Source: an uncultured Porphyromonadaceae bacterium
Lineage (GTDB): Bacteria > Bacteroidota > Bacteroidia > Bacteroidales > Muribaculaceae
Assembly: GCA_900550025.1 (NCBI GenBank)
Contig: URQP01000002.1
Location: forward strand, 5,924 to 69,923
DNA: 64,000 nt
Direction: 5' to 3'
This document shows, one piece after another, positions 44,817 to 52,057 of the stretch; within the stretch, counting starts at the first letter, position 1, and each line of letters begins with the position of its first letter. The translations under genes were made by a program, and so were the position numbers. The notes beneath the pieces are model-generated. The model was given only the letters and a program-made list of their open reading frames with translations, was not told where the DNA came from and made no database searches.

Positions 44817-45539
44817 ATGGGAAGAGTAAAAATCAAAAGGAAGAGTACCCTCATCGACATGACGGCGATGAGTGACGTTACTGTACTTTTGCTTACATTC
44901 TTCATGTTGACATCTACCTTCTTGCAGAAAGAACCGGTGATTGTGAATACACCGTCTTCAGTATCGGAGATCAAGGTTCCGACATCAGAATTGGTAACAA
45001 TCCTTGTTGACCAGGAACGCCGTGTATTCATATCCATCGCAGGTTCTCAGGACAGTACATGGTCAAGTGAGCGTGTACGCAAAGATGTGTTGATTCGCGC
45101 AGCGAACCTTTACAACGAGACTCATAAGAACAAAATCGAATTTACGCAGCAACAAGTAAACACGTTTGCAAAAATCAATATGTTCGGCTATCCTCTCGCA
45201 AGCCTTGGCGAGTTCCTCGACCAACCGCAATCGAAGCAGGACGAGCTTGTCGACCCATCGAAGAACCCCAATGCGGGAATTCCTATCGACAGCAACAAAG
45301 ACTTGACAAAGCCGAACGAATTCCAGATTTGGATGAACGCAATTTACAATGTTTCGCGTGACGTTACCGACAAAGACGGCAAATCTTTCGAATCTGCAAT
45401 CAAGAAAGGTGAAGGTATTGCCATCAAAGCCGATAAGGAAACGCCTTATGAGGTGGTTCACGTTGTAATGGACAACCTGCAGACATTGAAGATGAATAGA
45501 TTTAGTTTAATGACCGCATTAAAGTCGGAAGAGGAATAA
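44817..45539 (+). CDS. exbD: ExbD-like biopolymer transport protein (first)
   Basis: A 240-residue ExbD/TolR-type protein: a short cytoplasmic N-terminus, one helix about 16-42 with the functional aspartate in TAMSDVTVLLLTFFML, and a periplasmic domain that is longer than in E. coli ExbD (141 residues). The aspartate is the proton-carrying residue in the family. It lies 26 nt after exbB and 4 nt before a second ExbD-like gene. Confidence 0.93.
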   Translation: MGRVKIKRKSTLIDMTAMSDVTVLLLTFFMLTSTFLQKEPVIVNTPSSVSEIKVPTSELVTILVDQERRVFISIAGSQDSTWSSERVRKDVLIRAANLYNETHKNKIEFTQQQVNTFAKINMFGYPLASLGEFLDQPQSKQDELVDPSKNPNAGIPIDSNKDLTKPNEFQIWMNAIYNVSRDVTDKDGKSFESAIKKGEGIAIKADKETPYEVVHVVMDNLQTLKMNRFSLMTALKSEEE

Positions 45540-45543
45540 TTAT

Positions 45544-46281
45544 ATGGCACAGATAGAAACAGGTGGCGGTGACGGCAAGAAAGGCAAGGGCCGCCAGAAA
45601 AAGATGCAAATCCATGTCGACTTCACTCCGATGGTTGACATGAACATGTTGCTGATTACGTTCTTCATGCTCTGTACCACTATGATTAAGTCCCAGACTT
45701 TGCAAATAAGTCTTCCGACCAACGAGAAAGTGGATCAGGCTGAACAAAACAAAGTTAAGCAGTCCGAAGCTATTACGATTATCGTCGATTCAGAACGCGA
45801 CGAACCGGACGGAACGAAGCCGGGCCGAGTAAAGAAAGACTATGTCTACTACTACGAAGGCAAGCCGGGCGGTGAAATCGGTATCGTGGACAATGACGGC
45901 AACGGCATACTCGACAACAACAACCTGAAAGAAATCGAATTCCTTGGCAATGCCAACGGCAAGGCACAAGGCATCCGCGCAATCCTCCGCGATCGCAACA
46001 AACAGGTTGTAGAGAAAGTCGACAAGCTGAAAGAAGAATGGCGCGCCAAGAAAATCACTGATGAACAATATCAGGAGACGGCTAAGCAATATAGAAATGA
46101 CTCTACATTGAAACGCCCGACCGTAATCATCAAAGCCACGGCAGCCGCATCGTATGAAGCTTTGGTCAACGCCCTTGACGAGATGCAGATTAACAGTATA
46201 AGCAAATACCAGATTGACAACTTGAACGCAAGTGACTCTGCCCTTTTGCTTGACTACCTTAAGACACATCCTCGCAAATAA
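45544..46281 (+). CDS. exbD: ExbD-like biopolymer transport protein (second)
   Basis: A 245-residue paralogue of the preceding gene. The helix at about 20-45 holds FTPMVDMNMLLITFFMLC, with the key aspartate in the canonical PMVDMNML context. The periplasmic part has a long insert with a low-complexity DNDGNGILDNNNLKE stretch. Two ExbD paralogues beside one ExbB and one TonB are common in Bacteroidota and suggest a mixed ExbD dimer, which is inference. Confidence 0.93.
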   Translation: MAQIETGGGDGKKGKGRQKKMQIHVDFTPMVDMNMLLITFFMLCTTMIKSQTLQISLPTNEKVDQAEQNKVKQSEAITIIVDSERDEPDGTKPGRVKKDYVYYYEGKPGGEIGIVDNDGNGILDNNNLKEIEFLGNANGKAQGIRAILRDRNKQVVEKVDKLKEEWRAKKITDEQYQETAKQYRNDSTLKRPTVIIKATAAASYEALVNALDEMQINSISKYQIDNLNASDSALLLDYLKTHPRK

Positions 46282-46327
46282 AGATGAATTGATCAATATT
46301 TATTAACGCTAAAAAGAAAAATCAGAT

Positions 46328-47182
46328 ATGGCAAAAGATGTAGATCTTTCATCAAAAGAATGGTGTGACCTTATATTTGAAGGTAAGAATAAGGACTTCG
46401 GCGCATACCAGCTCCGCAAGCATTCCGACGGACGCCACAATAAAGCGATGCTTTATGTGATAATCGGTGTCATCGCAATCGGACTGATTCTGAGCGCAGT
46501 CAACTTCGCATTGGAACGCGCTGCCGCCCAAATCACCGACGAGGCGAGCCAAGAGCTTGTCACAGTGGATATGGGTGAGCAGGAAGAGGAAGAACCGGAA
46601 GAAGAGATGGTAAAAATCGAGGAAGAAAAGCCGGAAGTACTTCCGGAGGAAATCCTCAACACCATCAAAGTTACGGAGCTTAAGATTGCCGACGATGACG
46701 AAGTAACCGCTGAAGACGAAATCAAATCACAGGACGAATTGCAAGAGACACAGACTGCATTCGGTCAGGCAAATGTCGACAAAGGTACCGACGACTTGAA
46801 CGTCGTACGTACTCTCAAAGACGAGGTAATCGTCGAGGAGAAGAAACCGGAACCTGAGAAGGTGTTTACCGCCGTTGAACAGATGCCGCAATTCCCCGGT
46901 GGCGACGCAGAGTTGATGAAGTGGCTTAACAAGAACATCAAATACCCGACAATGGCAATGGAGAACAACATCCAAGGACAGGTCGTAGTACAATTCGTTG
47001 TAACGAAGACCGGTGCCGTTGGCGAGGTTAAGGTGGTACGCAGCGTGGACAAAGACCTCGACCGCGAGGCAGTACGCGTCTGCAAGTCGCTCCCGAAATT
47101 CATCCCGGGTAAGATGAACGGACAGGCAGTGAACGTGTGGTACACGCTTCCGGTCCGCTTCAAGCTCCAAGGATTGAACTAA
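46328..47182 (+). CDS. tonB: energy transducer TonB
   Basis: A 284-residue TonB. The N-terminal about 40 residues are cytoplasmic, a membrane helix spans about 41-62, then an acidic and proline/glutamate-rich linker (EQEEEEPEEEMVKIEEEKPE), and the C-terminal TonB domain from about 195 to 284 (YPTMAMENNIQGQVVVQFVV, VWYTLPVRFKLQ). It contacts TonB boxes of outer-membrane receptors such as the one at 1-1842. The final gene of the operon, it is followed by a strong terminator. Confidence 0.95.
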   Translation: MAKDVDLSSKEWCDLIFEGKNKDFGAYQLRKHSDGRHNKAMLYVIIGVIAIGLILSAVNFALERAAAQITDEASQELVTVDMGEQEEEEPEEEMVKIEEEKPEVLPEEILNTIKVTELKIADDDEVTAEDEIKSQDELQETQTAFGQANVDKGTDDLNVVRTLKDEVIVEEKKPEPEKVFTAVEQMPQFPGGDAELMKWLNKNIKYPTMAMENNIQGQVVVQFVVTKTGAVGEVKVVRSVDKDLDREAVRVCKSLPKFIPGKMNGQAVNVWYTLPVRFKLQGLN

Positions 47183-47201
47183 TCGTCAAAAATCTTGATA
47201 C

Positions 47202-47236
47202 AAAAAACCGTGCAGCCGGCCGCTGCACGGTTTTTT
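47202..47236. terminator. bidirectional terminator after tonB
   Basis: Arms AAAAAACCGTGCAGC (47202-47216) and GCTGCACGGTTTTTT (47222-47236) are perfect with a 5-nt loop. It serves tonB (plus) and the small secreted gene (minus). Confidence 0.92.
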
Positions 47237-47257
47237 TATTGTCACTACTTATCCTTA

Positions 47258-47590
47258 TCAGAATGCCCTTGCATTAAGCACTCGACGTGATTGATATACA
47301 TTACACAGCACGTTATTATAAAACGCATCAGCTAACTGGATCGAAGACACGGTACACACCGTACTACATTGTGATTTAGCCTGAGACTCTGCTTCATCCT
47401 GGGTATCGGCATAGATGGTAAATTGTTCTACTTTGGTACCCACAGACTCAGACCCCACACAAACAGTTGGAGATGAAGCGTCATAATACGTATTGACGAT
47501 TTCGTAAGTAACATTCACAACGTAATTTCTTTTTGCATATGCAGCAACAGAAAGAAGCATACATACCGCCAACATCAAAATTTTTTTCAT
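47258..47590 (-). CDS. small secreted hypothetical protein
   Basis: A 110-residue protein I do not recognise. The signal peptide (about 1-19) ends VAAYAK. The mature part is beta-prone (YVVNVTYEIVNTYYDAS) with four cysteines, two of them in QCSTVCTVSS, which could form disulfides in the periplasm. No lipobox or sorting domain. Two features upstream are notable: a candidate -7 TACTTTTG near 47635-47642 and, just beyond, a structured segment ending in a T tract (47649-47746). Confidence 0.72.
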   Translation of the reverse strand: MKKILMLAVCMLLSVAAYAKRNYVVNVTYEIVNTYYDASSPTVCVGSESVGTKVEQFTIYADTQDEAESQAKSQCSTVCTVSSIQLADAFYNNVLCNVYQSRRVLNARAF

Positions 47591-47648
47591 AACTCATTTT
47601 TTTAATTTACAAAAGTGATCTATAGCACCCAAAACAAAAGTAAACCGC

Positions 47649-47746
47649 AAAAAAAGCGTGGTGCTCATGCTTATCCCATCCTTTGAAGGCGTTGGCGAAA
47701 CCTTTGATCTATGAGACAACAATAAAGCCCACGCATATACGTGAGC
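47649..47746 (-). ncRNA. possible structured leader or small RNA
   Basis: On the minus strand, GCGTGGGCT (47734-47726) can pair with AGCACCACGC (47665-47656, one bulged base), followed by seven T (47655-47649): a terminator-like long-range stem. The 5' arm can instead pair with CGTGAGC/GCTCACG just upstream (hairpin 47727-47746, loop CATATA on the plus strand), so the two folds exclude each other. This is the arrangement of an attenuator or of a small RNA with a terminator. A similar GCGTGGG...TTGTTGT element seems familiar from Bacteroidales intergenic regions, but I could not check. No protein frame covers it convincingly. Confidence 0.4.
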
Positions 47747-47950
47747 ATCTTATACATTACCCTTCCAGATCATATAAGTCGCCAAACTTTACAAAGGAGA
47801 AGAATAAAGCTAAAATGCTTTTTTCAATTTATAGCGAAATACTAAATCAACATCATCATTCCATAGGCAAAGAATTTTTATAACAACAATATATAGTCAT
47901 ATGTATTCTCTATGTTAACAAATCAAAGCATTTATGCAATTATTGGCAAT

Positions 47951-48322
47951 TTATGCCTCGTTGGCCATTTTCTTGTTCTCGGCGAGCTGCTCCTTGCTGA
48001 GAAGGGAGTTCATCTCCTTCACTACCGCCTGTATTCCTTCGTTGAATTCCTTGAGCAATTCCTTGTAGCAATTCTTGAAATAGGCGGTATGAGCCTTGCG
48101 GTATGCCTTACGGTCGCCGCCGAACGACACAACGCAAGTCTTGTCGAAACCGACAGACACATTGTCGATTTTCTCGGTAAGCAGCACAATCAAATCGTCG
48201 AGCACCTTATTTGCCTTGTCCTCGTCGATATTATCATAATAATTGAGGATGAAAACCGTCTCACCGGCAACGTCGGCTGCCATATTCTTCATGTACTTTT
48301 TTAAATCTCTTTTAGTAGCCAT
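47951..48322 (-). CDS. hypothetical protein downstream of nucleoside phosphorylase
   Basis: A 123-residue cytoplasmic protein, mostly helical and charged, unrecognised. Visible segments are ETVFILNYYDNIDEDKANKV, a VSVGFDKTCVVSFGGDRKAY stretch, and a C-terminal helix (ELLKEFNEGIQAVVKEM). It lies 20 nt after the nucleoside phosphorylase gene and probably shares its mRNA. ATG at 48322 is chosen because an upstream open frame of 39 codons overlaps the phosphorylase end and has no conserved look. Confidence 0.78.
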   Translation of the reverse strand: MATKRDLKKYMKNMAADVAGETVFILNYYDNIDEDKANKVLDDLIVLLTEKIDNVSVGFDKTCVVSFGGDRKAYRKAHTAYFKNCYKELLKEFNEGIQAVVKEMNSLLSKEQLAENKKMANEA

Positions 48323-48342
48323 AGTAATATTAATTTTTAGAA

Positions 48343-49215
48343 TTATAACCTGTTCAATACCGTCTCGACCAAATGCTCCATAGAGCCGTGGTAGTCCGTC
48401 TCCGCCGTATTGGAAATGCGTCCGGCGATTATGGCGCATATCGTAACCGCCTTATGCCCCATCAGCTTTGCCAGCCCCTGAAGCATAGCGCTCTCCATCT
48501 CGAAGTTGGTCAGTTTCCTACCTTCGTACTCAAACCGGTGCAGCAACTCCTTATAGCGGCTTTCAGCAAGGTGTAGCCGCAATTCGCGCCCCTGCGGGCC
48601 ATAGAAACCGTTGGCCGTAATAGTCACGCCAAGATGCATTTCCGGAGTGGCGAGCCTGCCGACGAGCTCCGCATCGGCATCCACCACATACGGATGATTC
48701 CATAGCGGCTTCCACTCGCATTGGCGGATAAATTCATCTTCGAACTCAATGTCGCGGAATTTCTCGGAATCACGATAGAAATGGAAAGCCCCGTCAATGC
48801 CAAGCGCCTTTTCCGCTACCACCATAGAGCCTACCGGAATATCCTCCTGTATGCTTCCCGAAGACCCGAGACGCACCATCGTAAGCCGGCGGAAGTCTTT
48901 CCGCACAGAGCGGGCGGCAAAATCAATATTGGCAAGGGCATCCAACTCATTGACAACAATATCTATATTGTCCGCACCTATCCCATGGGAAACGCACATT
49001 ATAGGCTTTCCGCGATAAATGCCGCAAATCGTATGGAACTCACGGTTGCTCACTTCTGCCGTTTTTTCATCGAAAAACGAGGCCACCATATCCACCCTCG
49101 CCGGGTCACCGACAAGAATAATGTTGTCACAAAGCATCTCCGGCTTTATATGCAGATGGAATATCGAATTATCATCATTGATAATCAATTCCGAAGGAGC
49201 TATCTTTCTTTCCAT
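48343..49215 (-). CDS. nucleoside phosphorylase, uridine-phosphorylase-like
   Basis: A 290-residue enzyme of the PNP/UDP phosphorylase superfamily, which splits nucleosides with phosphate into base and ribose-1-phosphate. Visible are IILVGDPARVDMVASFF, the MCVSHGIGADNIDIVVNEL phosphate region, RLGSSGSIQEDIPVGS, and the late ELDALAN-type loops with NFEMESAMLQGLAKLMGH. Pyrimidine preference is inferred from the family. It begins 73 nt downstream of glycerate kinase, so it may have its own promoter. Confidence 0.92.
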   Translation of the reverse strand: MERKIAPSELIINDDNSIFHLHIKPEMLCDNIILVGDPARVDMVASFFDEKTAEVSNREFHTICGIYRGKPIMCVSHGIGADNIDIVVNELDALANIDFAARSVRKDFRRLTMVRLGSSGSIQEDIPVGSMVVAEKALGIDGAFHFYRDSEKFRDIEFEDEFIRQCEWKPLWNHPYVVDADAELVGRLATPEMHLGVTITANGFYGPQGRELRLHLAESRYKELLHRFEYEGRKLTNFEMESAMLQGLAKLMGHKAVTICAIIAGRISNTAETDYHGSMEHLVETVLNRL

Positions 49216-49288
49216 ACCGTCAGTATTATTTTAGATTTATAAAGGTAGTCAAAAAAACGAAGAATGAGAGCGGTGCGGACGTTAATAA

Positions 49289-50437
49289 TTATTTAACGCC
49301 GTCAAATCGCTTCTCAGAAATCAAACGGAAGACTTGCGACGCAACTCTACGGAGATTGGAGCGGGCATTTTCAGGAAGCATAGATTCTTCTTTGGAAACC
49401 ACACCCGGCACTATCGGGAAAACCGACAAGAAACCGGCCGCATTAAGAGCGTCACAATCAGAGACATCAGCCGTAAAGGCCACTACCGGGACACCCTGCC
49501 TGCGCGCGGCATTGCAAATGCCATACGGCGTTTTTCCCAGCAATGTGGTTTTATCCATACGCCCCTCGCCCGTCACCACATAATCGGAACCGGCAATAAT
49601 GCCGTCAAAACCGATAGCATCCAGCACCGCATCAACTCCACAGACAGCTTTTGCGCCAAGCACGGCACACAGTCCGCCGGCAATTCCACCGGCAGCCCCG
49701 GCGTATTTCAAGGCCCGAACATCCACGCCGGACACATCTTGCAATACCGCGGCAAAAGAACGTAAACCAGCGTCAAGACTATGCACATCATCGGCATCAG
49801 CCCCTTTCTGCGGGGCAAAGACATACGCGGCGCCATTCTCTCCATAAAACGCCGCATCGACATCGCACAACAACGAGAAACGGCACTCCGGCAAGCCGGA
49901 AACGGCTAAAGAATCATCTATCCGGCTAACGGCAGCAAGATTTTTACCGGAAGGAAACAACACCTTCCCATCCCTGTCGAAGAAACGGTATCCCAAGCCT
50001 GCAAGAATCCCCGCGGCGGCATCGTTAGTGGCACTTCCTCCAAGCCCTATCATAAATTTACGATACCCGAATCCAATGGCACATCTAATCAGTTCCCCAG
50101 TCCCTATAGAAGTGGTTTCCAACGGATTCCTATCATGCTCATCGAGCAATGCCAATCCTGAAGCGGACGCTACGTCGAGAACTACAGTATCGCCGTTTAT
50201 CACTCCATACCGTGCTGCGACAGGCTTGCCAAGAGGTCCGGAAACCGTCGTTTCCACCCAAAAACCGCGCCGCGCTTTTACCAATGCATCTGCCGTACCA
50301 TCGCCACCGTCGGCAACCGGTACGCACACCACATCACAACCGGGCACAGCATCCAATATACCCTGCCTGACCGCCCCGGCCACTTCCGAAGAAGAAAGCG
50401 ACCCCTTGAACTTATCAGAAGCCACCACCACTTTCAT
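49289..50437 (-). CDS. glycerate kinase
   Basis: A 382-residue glycerate 2-kinase (GarK/GlxK family), which uses ATP to phosphorylate glycerate and channel it into glycolysis. The opening VVASDKFKGSLSSSEVAGAV, the VADGGDGTADALV loop and GLGGSATNDAAAGILAGLGY are typical, as is the late TGEGRMDKTTLLGKTP. Catalytic residues look intact. It lies 45 nt downstream of trxB, at the tail of the dxs-trk-ftsK operon or just after it. Confidence 0.93.
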   Translation of the reverse strand: MKVVVASDKFKGSLSSSEVAGAVRQGILDAVPGCDVVCVPVADGGDGTADALVKARRGFWVETTVSGPLGKPVAARYGVINGDTVVLDVASASGLALLDEHDRNPLETTSIGTGELIRCAIGFGYRKFMIGLGGSATNDAAAGILAGLGYRFFDRDGKVLFPSGKNLAAVSRIDDSLAVSGLPECRFSLLCDVDAAFYGENGAAYVFAPQKGADADDVHSLDAGLRSFAAVLQDVSGVDVRALKYAGAAGGIAGGLCAVLGAKAVCGVDAVLDAIGFDGIIAGSDYVVTGEGRMDKTTLLGKTPYGICNAARRQGVPVVAFTADVSDCDALNAAGFLSVFPIVPGVVSKEESMLPENARSNLRRVASQVFRLISEKRFDGVK

Positions 50438-50482
50438 AATTCACCAAAGCCATAGGGAACAACAAAAGTATCCAAATAGATT

Positions 50483-51421
50483 TTATAGTGACGCAAGGTA
50501 GCGTTCGGCATCTATGGCAGCCTTGCACCCCATACCGGCGGATGTGATTGCCTGCCGGTAGATAGGATCGGCCACGTCGCCGGCGGCGAACACTCCGGGC
50601 ACGTTGGTTGCCGTCGTAGCCCCCTGCGTTTTTACATATCCTTGTTCGTCAAGCTCGATAAAATCCTTGAATACGTCAGTATTCGGCTTATGCCCGATAG
50701 CGAGGAAGAATCCGTCGATTTTTATGTCGAACAATTCTTCTTTGTCAGTCCCTTTATAGCGCACCAATTTTGCCCCTTCAACACCATTGTCGCCGAACAA
50801 TCCTACGGTATTTGTATTGAACAGCACCTCTATCTTTTCATTGTCGAAAACACGCTTTTGCATCACTTTCGATGCCCGCAGATAGTCCTTGCGAACAATC
50901 ATATACACTTTCGAGGCAAGATTGCTAAGATAGATTGCCTCCTCACACGCAGTGTCGCCACCACCGACTACGGCCACCGTCTTTTTGCGGTAGAAAAAGC
51001 CGTCGCATGTGGCGCACGCCGAAACGCCCATCCCGGCATATTTCTTTTCGTCGGCAAGTCCAAGATATTTAGCAGAAGCACCGGTAGCAATAATTACGGT
51101 ATCGGCTTCTATCGTGTTGCCATTGTCGGTCACCGCCATCAACGGCTTTCCACTGAAGTCGACCTTGACTATTTCGTCATTCATAACCTCGGTGCCGAAC
51201 CGTAAAGCCTGTTTCTTCAGGTCTTCCATCATGTCCGGGCCCGACACGCCTTCCGGATAACCGGGAAAATTCTCCACTTCCGTAGTTATAGTCAATTGGC
51301 CTCCGGGCTGCATACCCTCGCAAACGACGGGATTAAGATTCGCTCGCGACGCATATATGGCCGCCGTATATCCGGCAGGGCCGGAACCTATTATCAGGCA
51401 TTTCGTCTTTATTGTATCCAT
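50483..51421 (-). CDS. trxB: thioredoxin reductase
   Basis: The 312-residue flavoenzyme transfers electrons from NADPH to thioredoxin. FAD fold GSGPAGYTAAIYASRA, the redox CxxC in SACATCDGFFYR, NADPH fold VVGGGDTACEEAIYL and the closing GVFAAGDVADPIYRQAITSAG are all present. An upstream open frame of 39 codons is rejected because it runs back into lolA and the family starts at KTKCLIIGSG. It follows lolA by 13 nt. Confidence 0.97.
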   Translation of the reverse strand: MDTIKTKCLIIGSGPAGYTAAIYASRANLNPVVCEGMQPGGQLTITTEVENFPGYPEGVSGPDMMEDLKKQALRFGTEVMNDEIVKVDFSGKPLMAVTDNGNTIEADTVIIATGASAKYLGLADEKKYAGMGVSACATCDGFFYRKKTVAVVGGGDTACEEAIYLSNLASKVYMIVRKDYLRASKVMQKRVFDNEKIEVLFNTNTVGLFGDNGVEGAKLVRYKGTDKEELFDIKIDGFFLAIGHKPNTDVFKDFIELDEQGYVKTQGATTATNVPGVFAAGDVADPIYRQAITSAGMGCKAAIDAERYLASL

Positions 51422-51434
51422 CTTGGTTTTATTA

Positions 51435-52055
51435 TTATCGTAAGTCAATGACCGGAGTACCGGCCGGAACAAGATTTTTCTCGAACATAAATGTAGAAGC
51501 CGGATAATTCGCCCCGCCTTTGGTATGGCTAAGTACAATTATGACCGCCGTACCGTCGGAAAGCGAAAACACAATCTTTACAGGCAAATACGTGCGGCGG
51601 CTTATTGTAAGCCGTACGGATTTAATATCCGAACCGCTTTCTTTCGGGAAAAGGTCAACTTCATGGTTACCCGCAGTTGCCGACTTCACCTGCCGCGAGG
51701 TAAAAGTGCTGCGGAAACCGCTTATGATGGCATACGGATTGACCATCTGCAATTCCTCCGCCGTAGGCTCAGTAATATTCACCTCCCCGCTCATAGGCGA
51801 ATAGCTCCAAAGGATTTTGCCGTCATACCAACAGCGCAAATCATTGGAAACCATACGGAATTTCTCGCCCTGCATGATAATCGAGCCTTCCGTCACCCCT
51901 TGGTCGGTCGTTATGGCATAATGAGCCGACAATCCTTTCACCGCCTTATACGTAGCGATTACTTTATCTATTATTTTCTGTGAATTGTCGGCAGCAATAA
52001 TATTTACTGCCGGCAAAATCAATAAAAGGCACAATAGCGTTATTTTCCTATACAT
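51435..52055 (-). CDS. lolA: LolA-like outer-membrane lipoprotein carrier
   Basis: A 206-residue periplasmic chaperone that ferries lipoproteins from the inner-membrane LolCDE complex to the outer membrane. Signal peptide about 1-21, ending AVNIIAAD. The LolA fold shows ITTDQGVTEGSIIMQGEKFRM and LRCWYDGKILWSYSP. ATG at 52055 is used; a GTG two codons upstream overlaps the ftsK stop (GTGA) and is an equally possible start. Function is inferred from fold family. Confidence 0.88.
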   Translation of the reverse strand: MYRKITLLCLLLILPAVNIIAADNSQKIIDKVIATYKAVKGLSAHYAITTDQGVTEGSIIMQGEKFRMVSNDLRCWYDGKILWSYSPMSGEVNITEPTAEELQMVNPYAIISGFRSTFTSRQVKSATAGNHEVDLFPKESGSDIKSVRLTISRRTYLPVKIVFSLSDGTAVIIVLSHTKGGANYPASTFMFEKNLVPAGTPVIDLR

Positions 52056-52057
52056 AC

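Noticed and set aside
47683-47883. 66-codon plus-strand frame
   Set aside because: It crosses the structured element, has no promoter and shows no protein-like pattern.
51422-51538. Upstream extension of trxB by 39 codons
   Set aside because: It runs into lolA; TrxB proteins start at the internal ATG.
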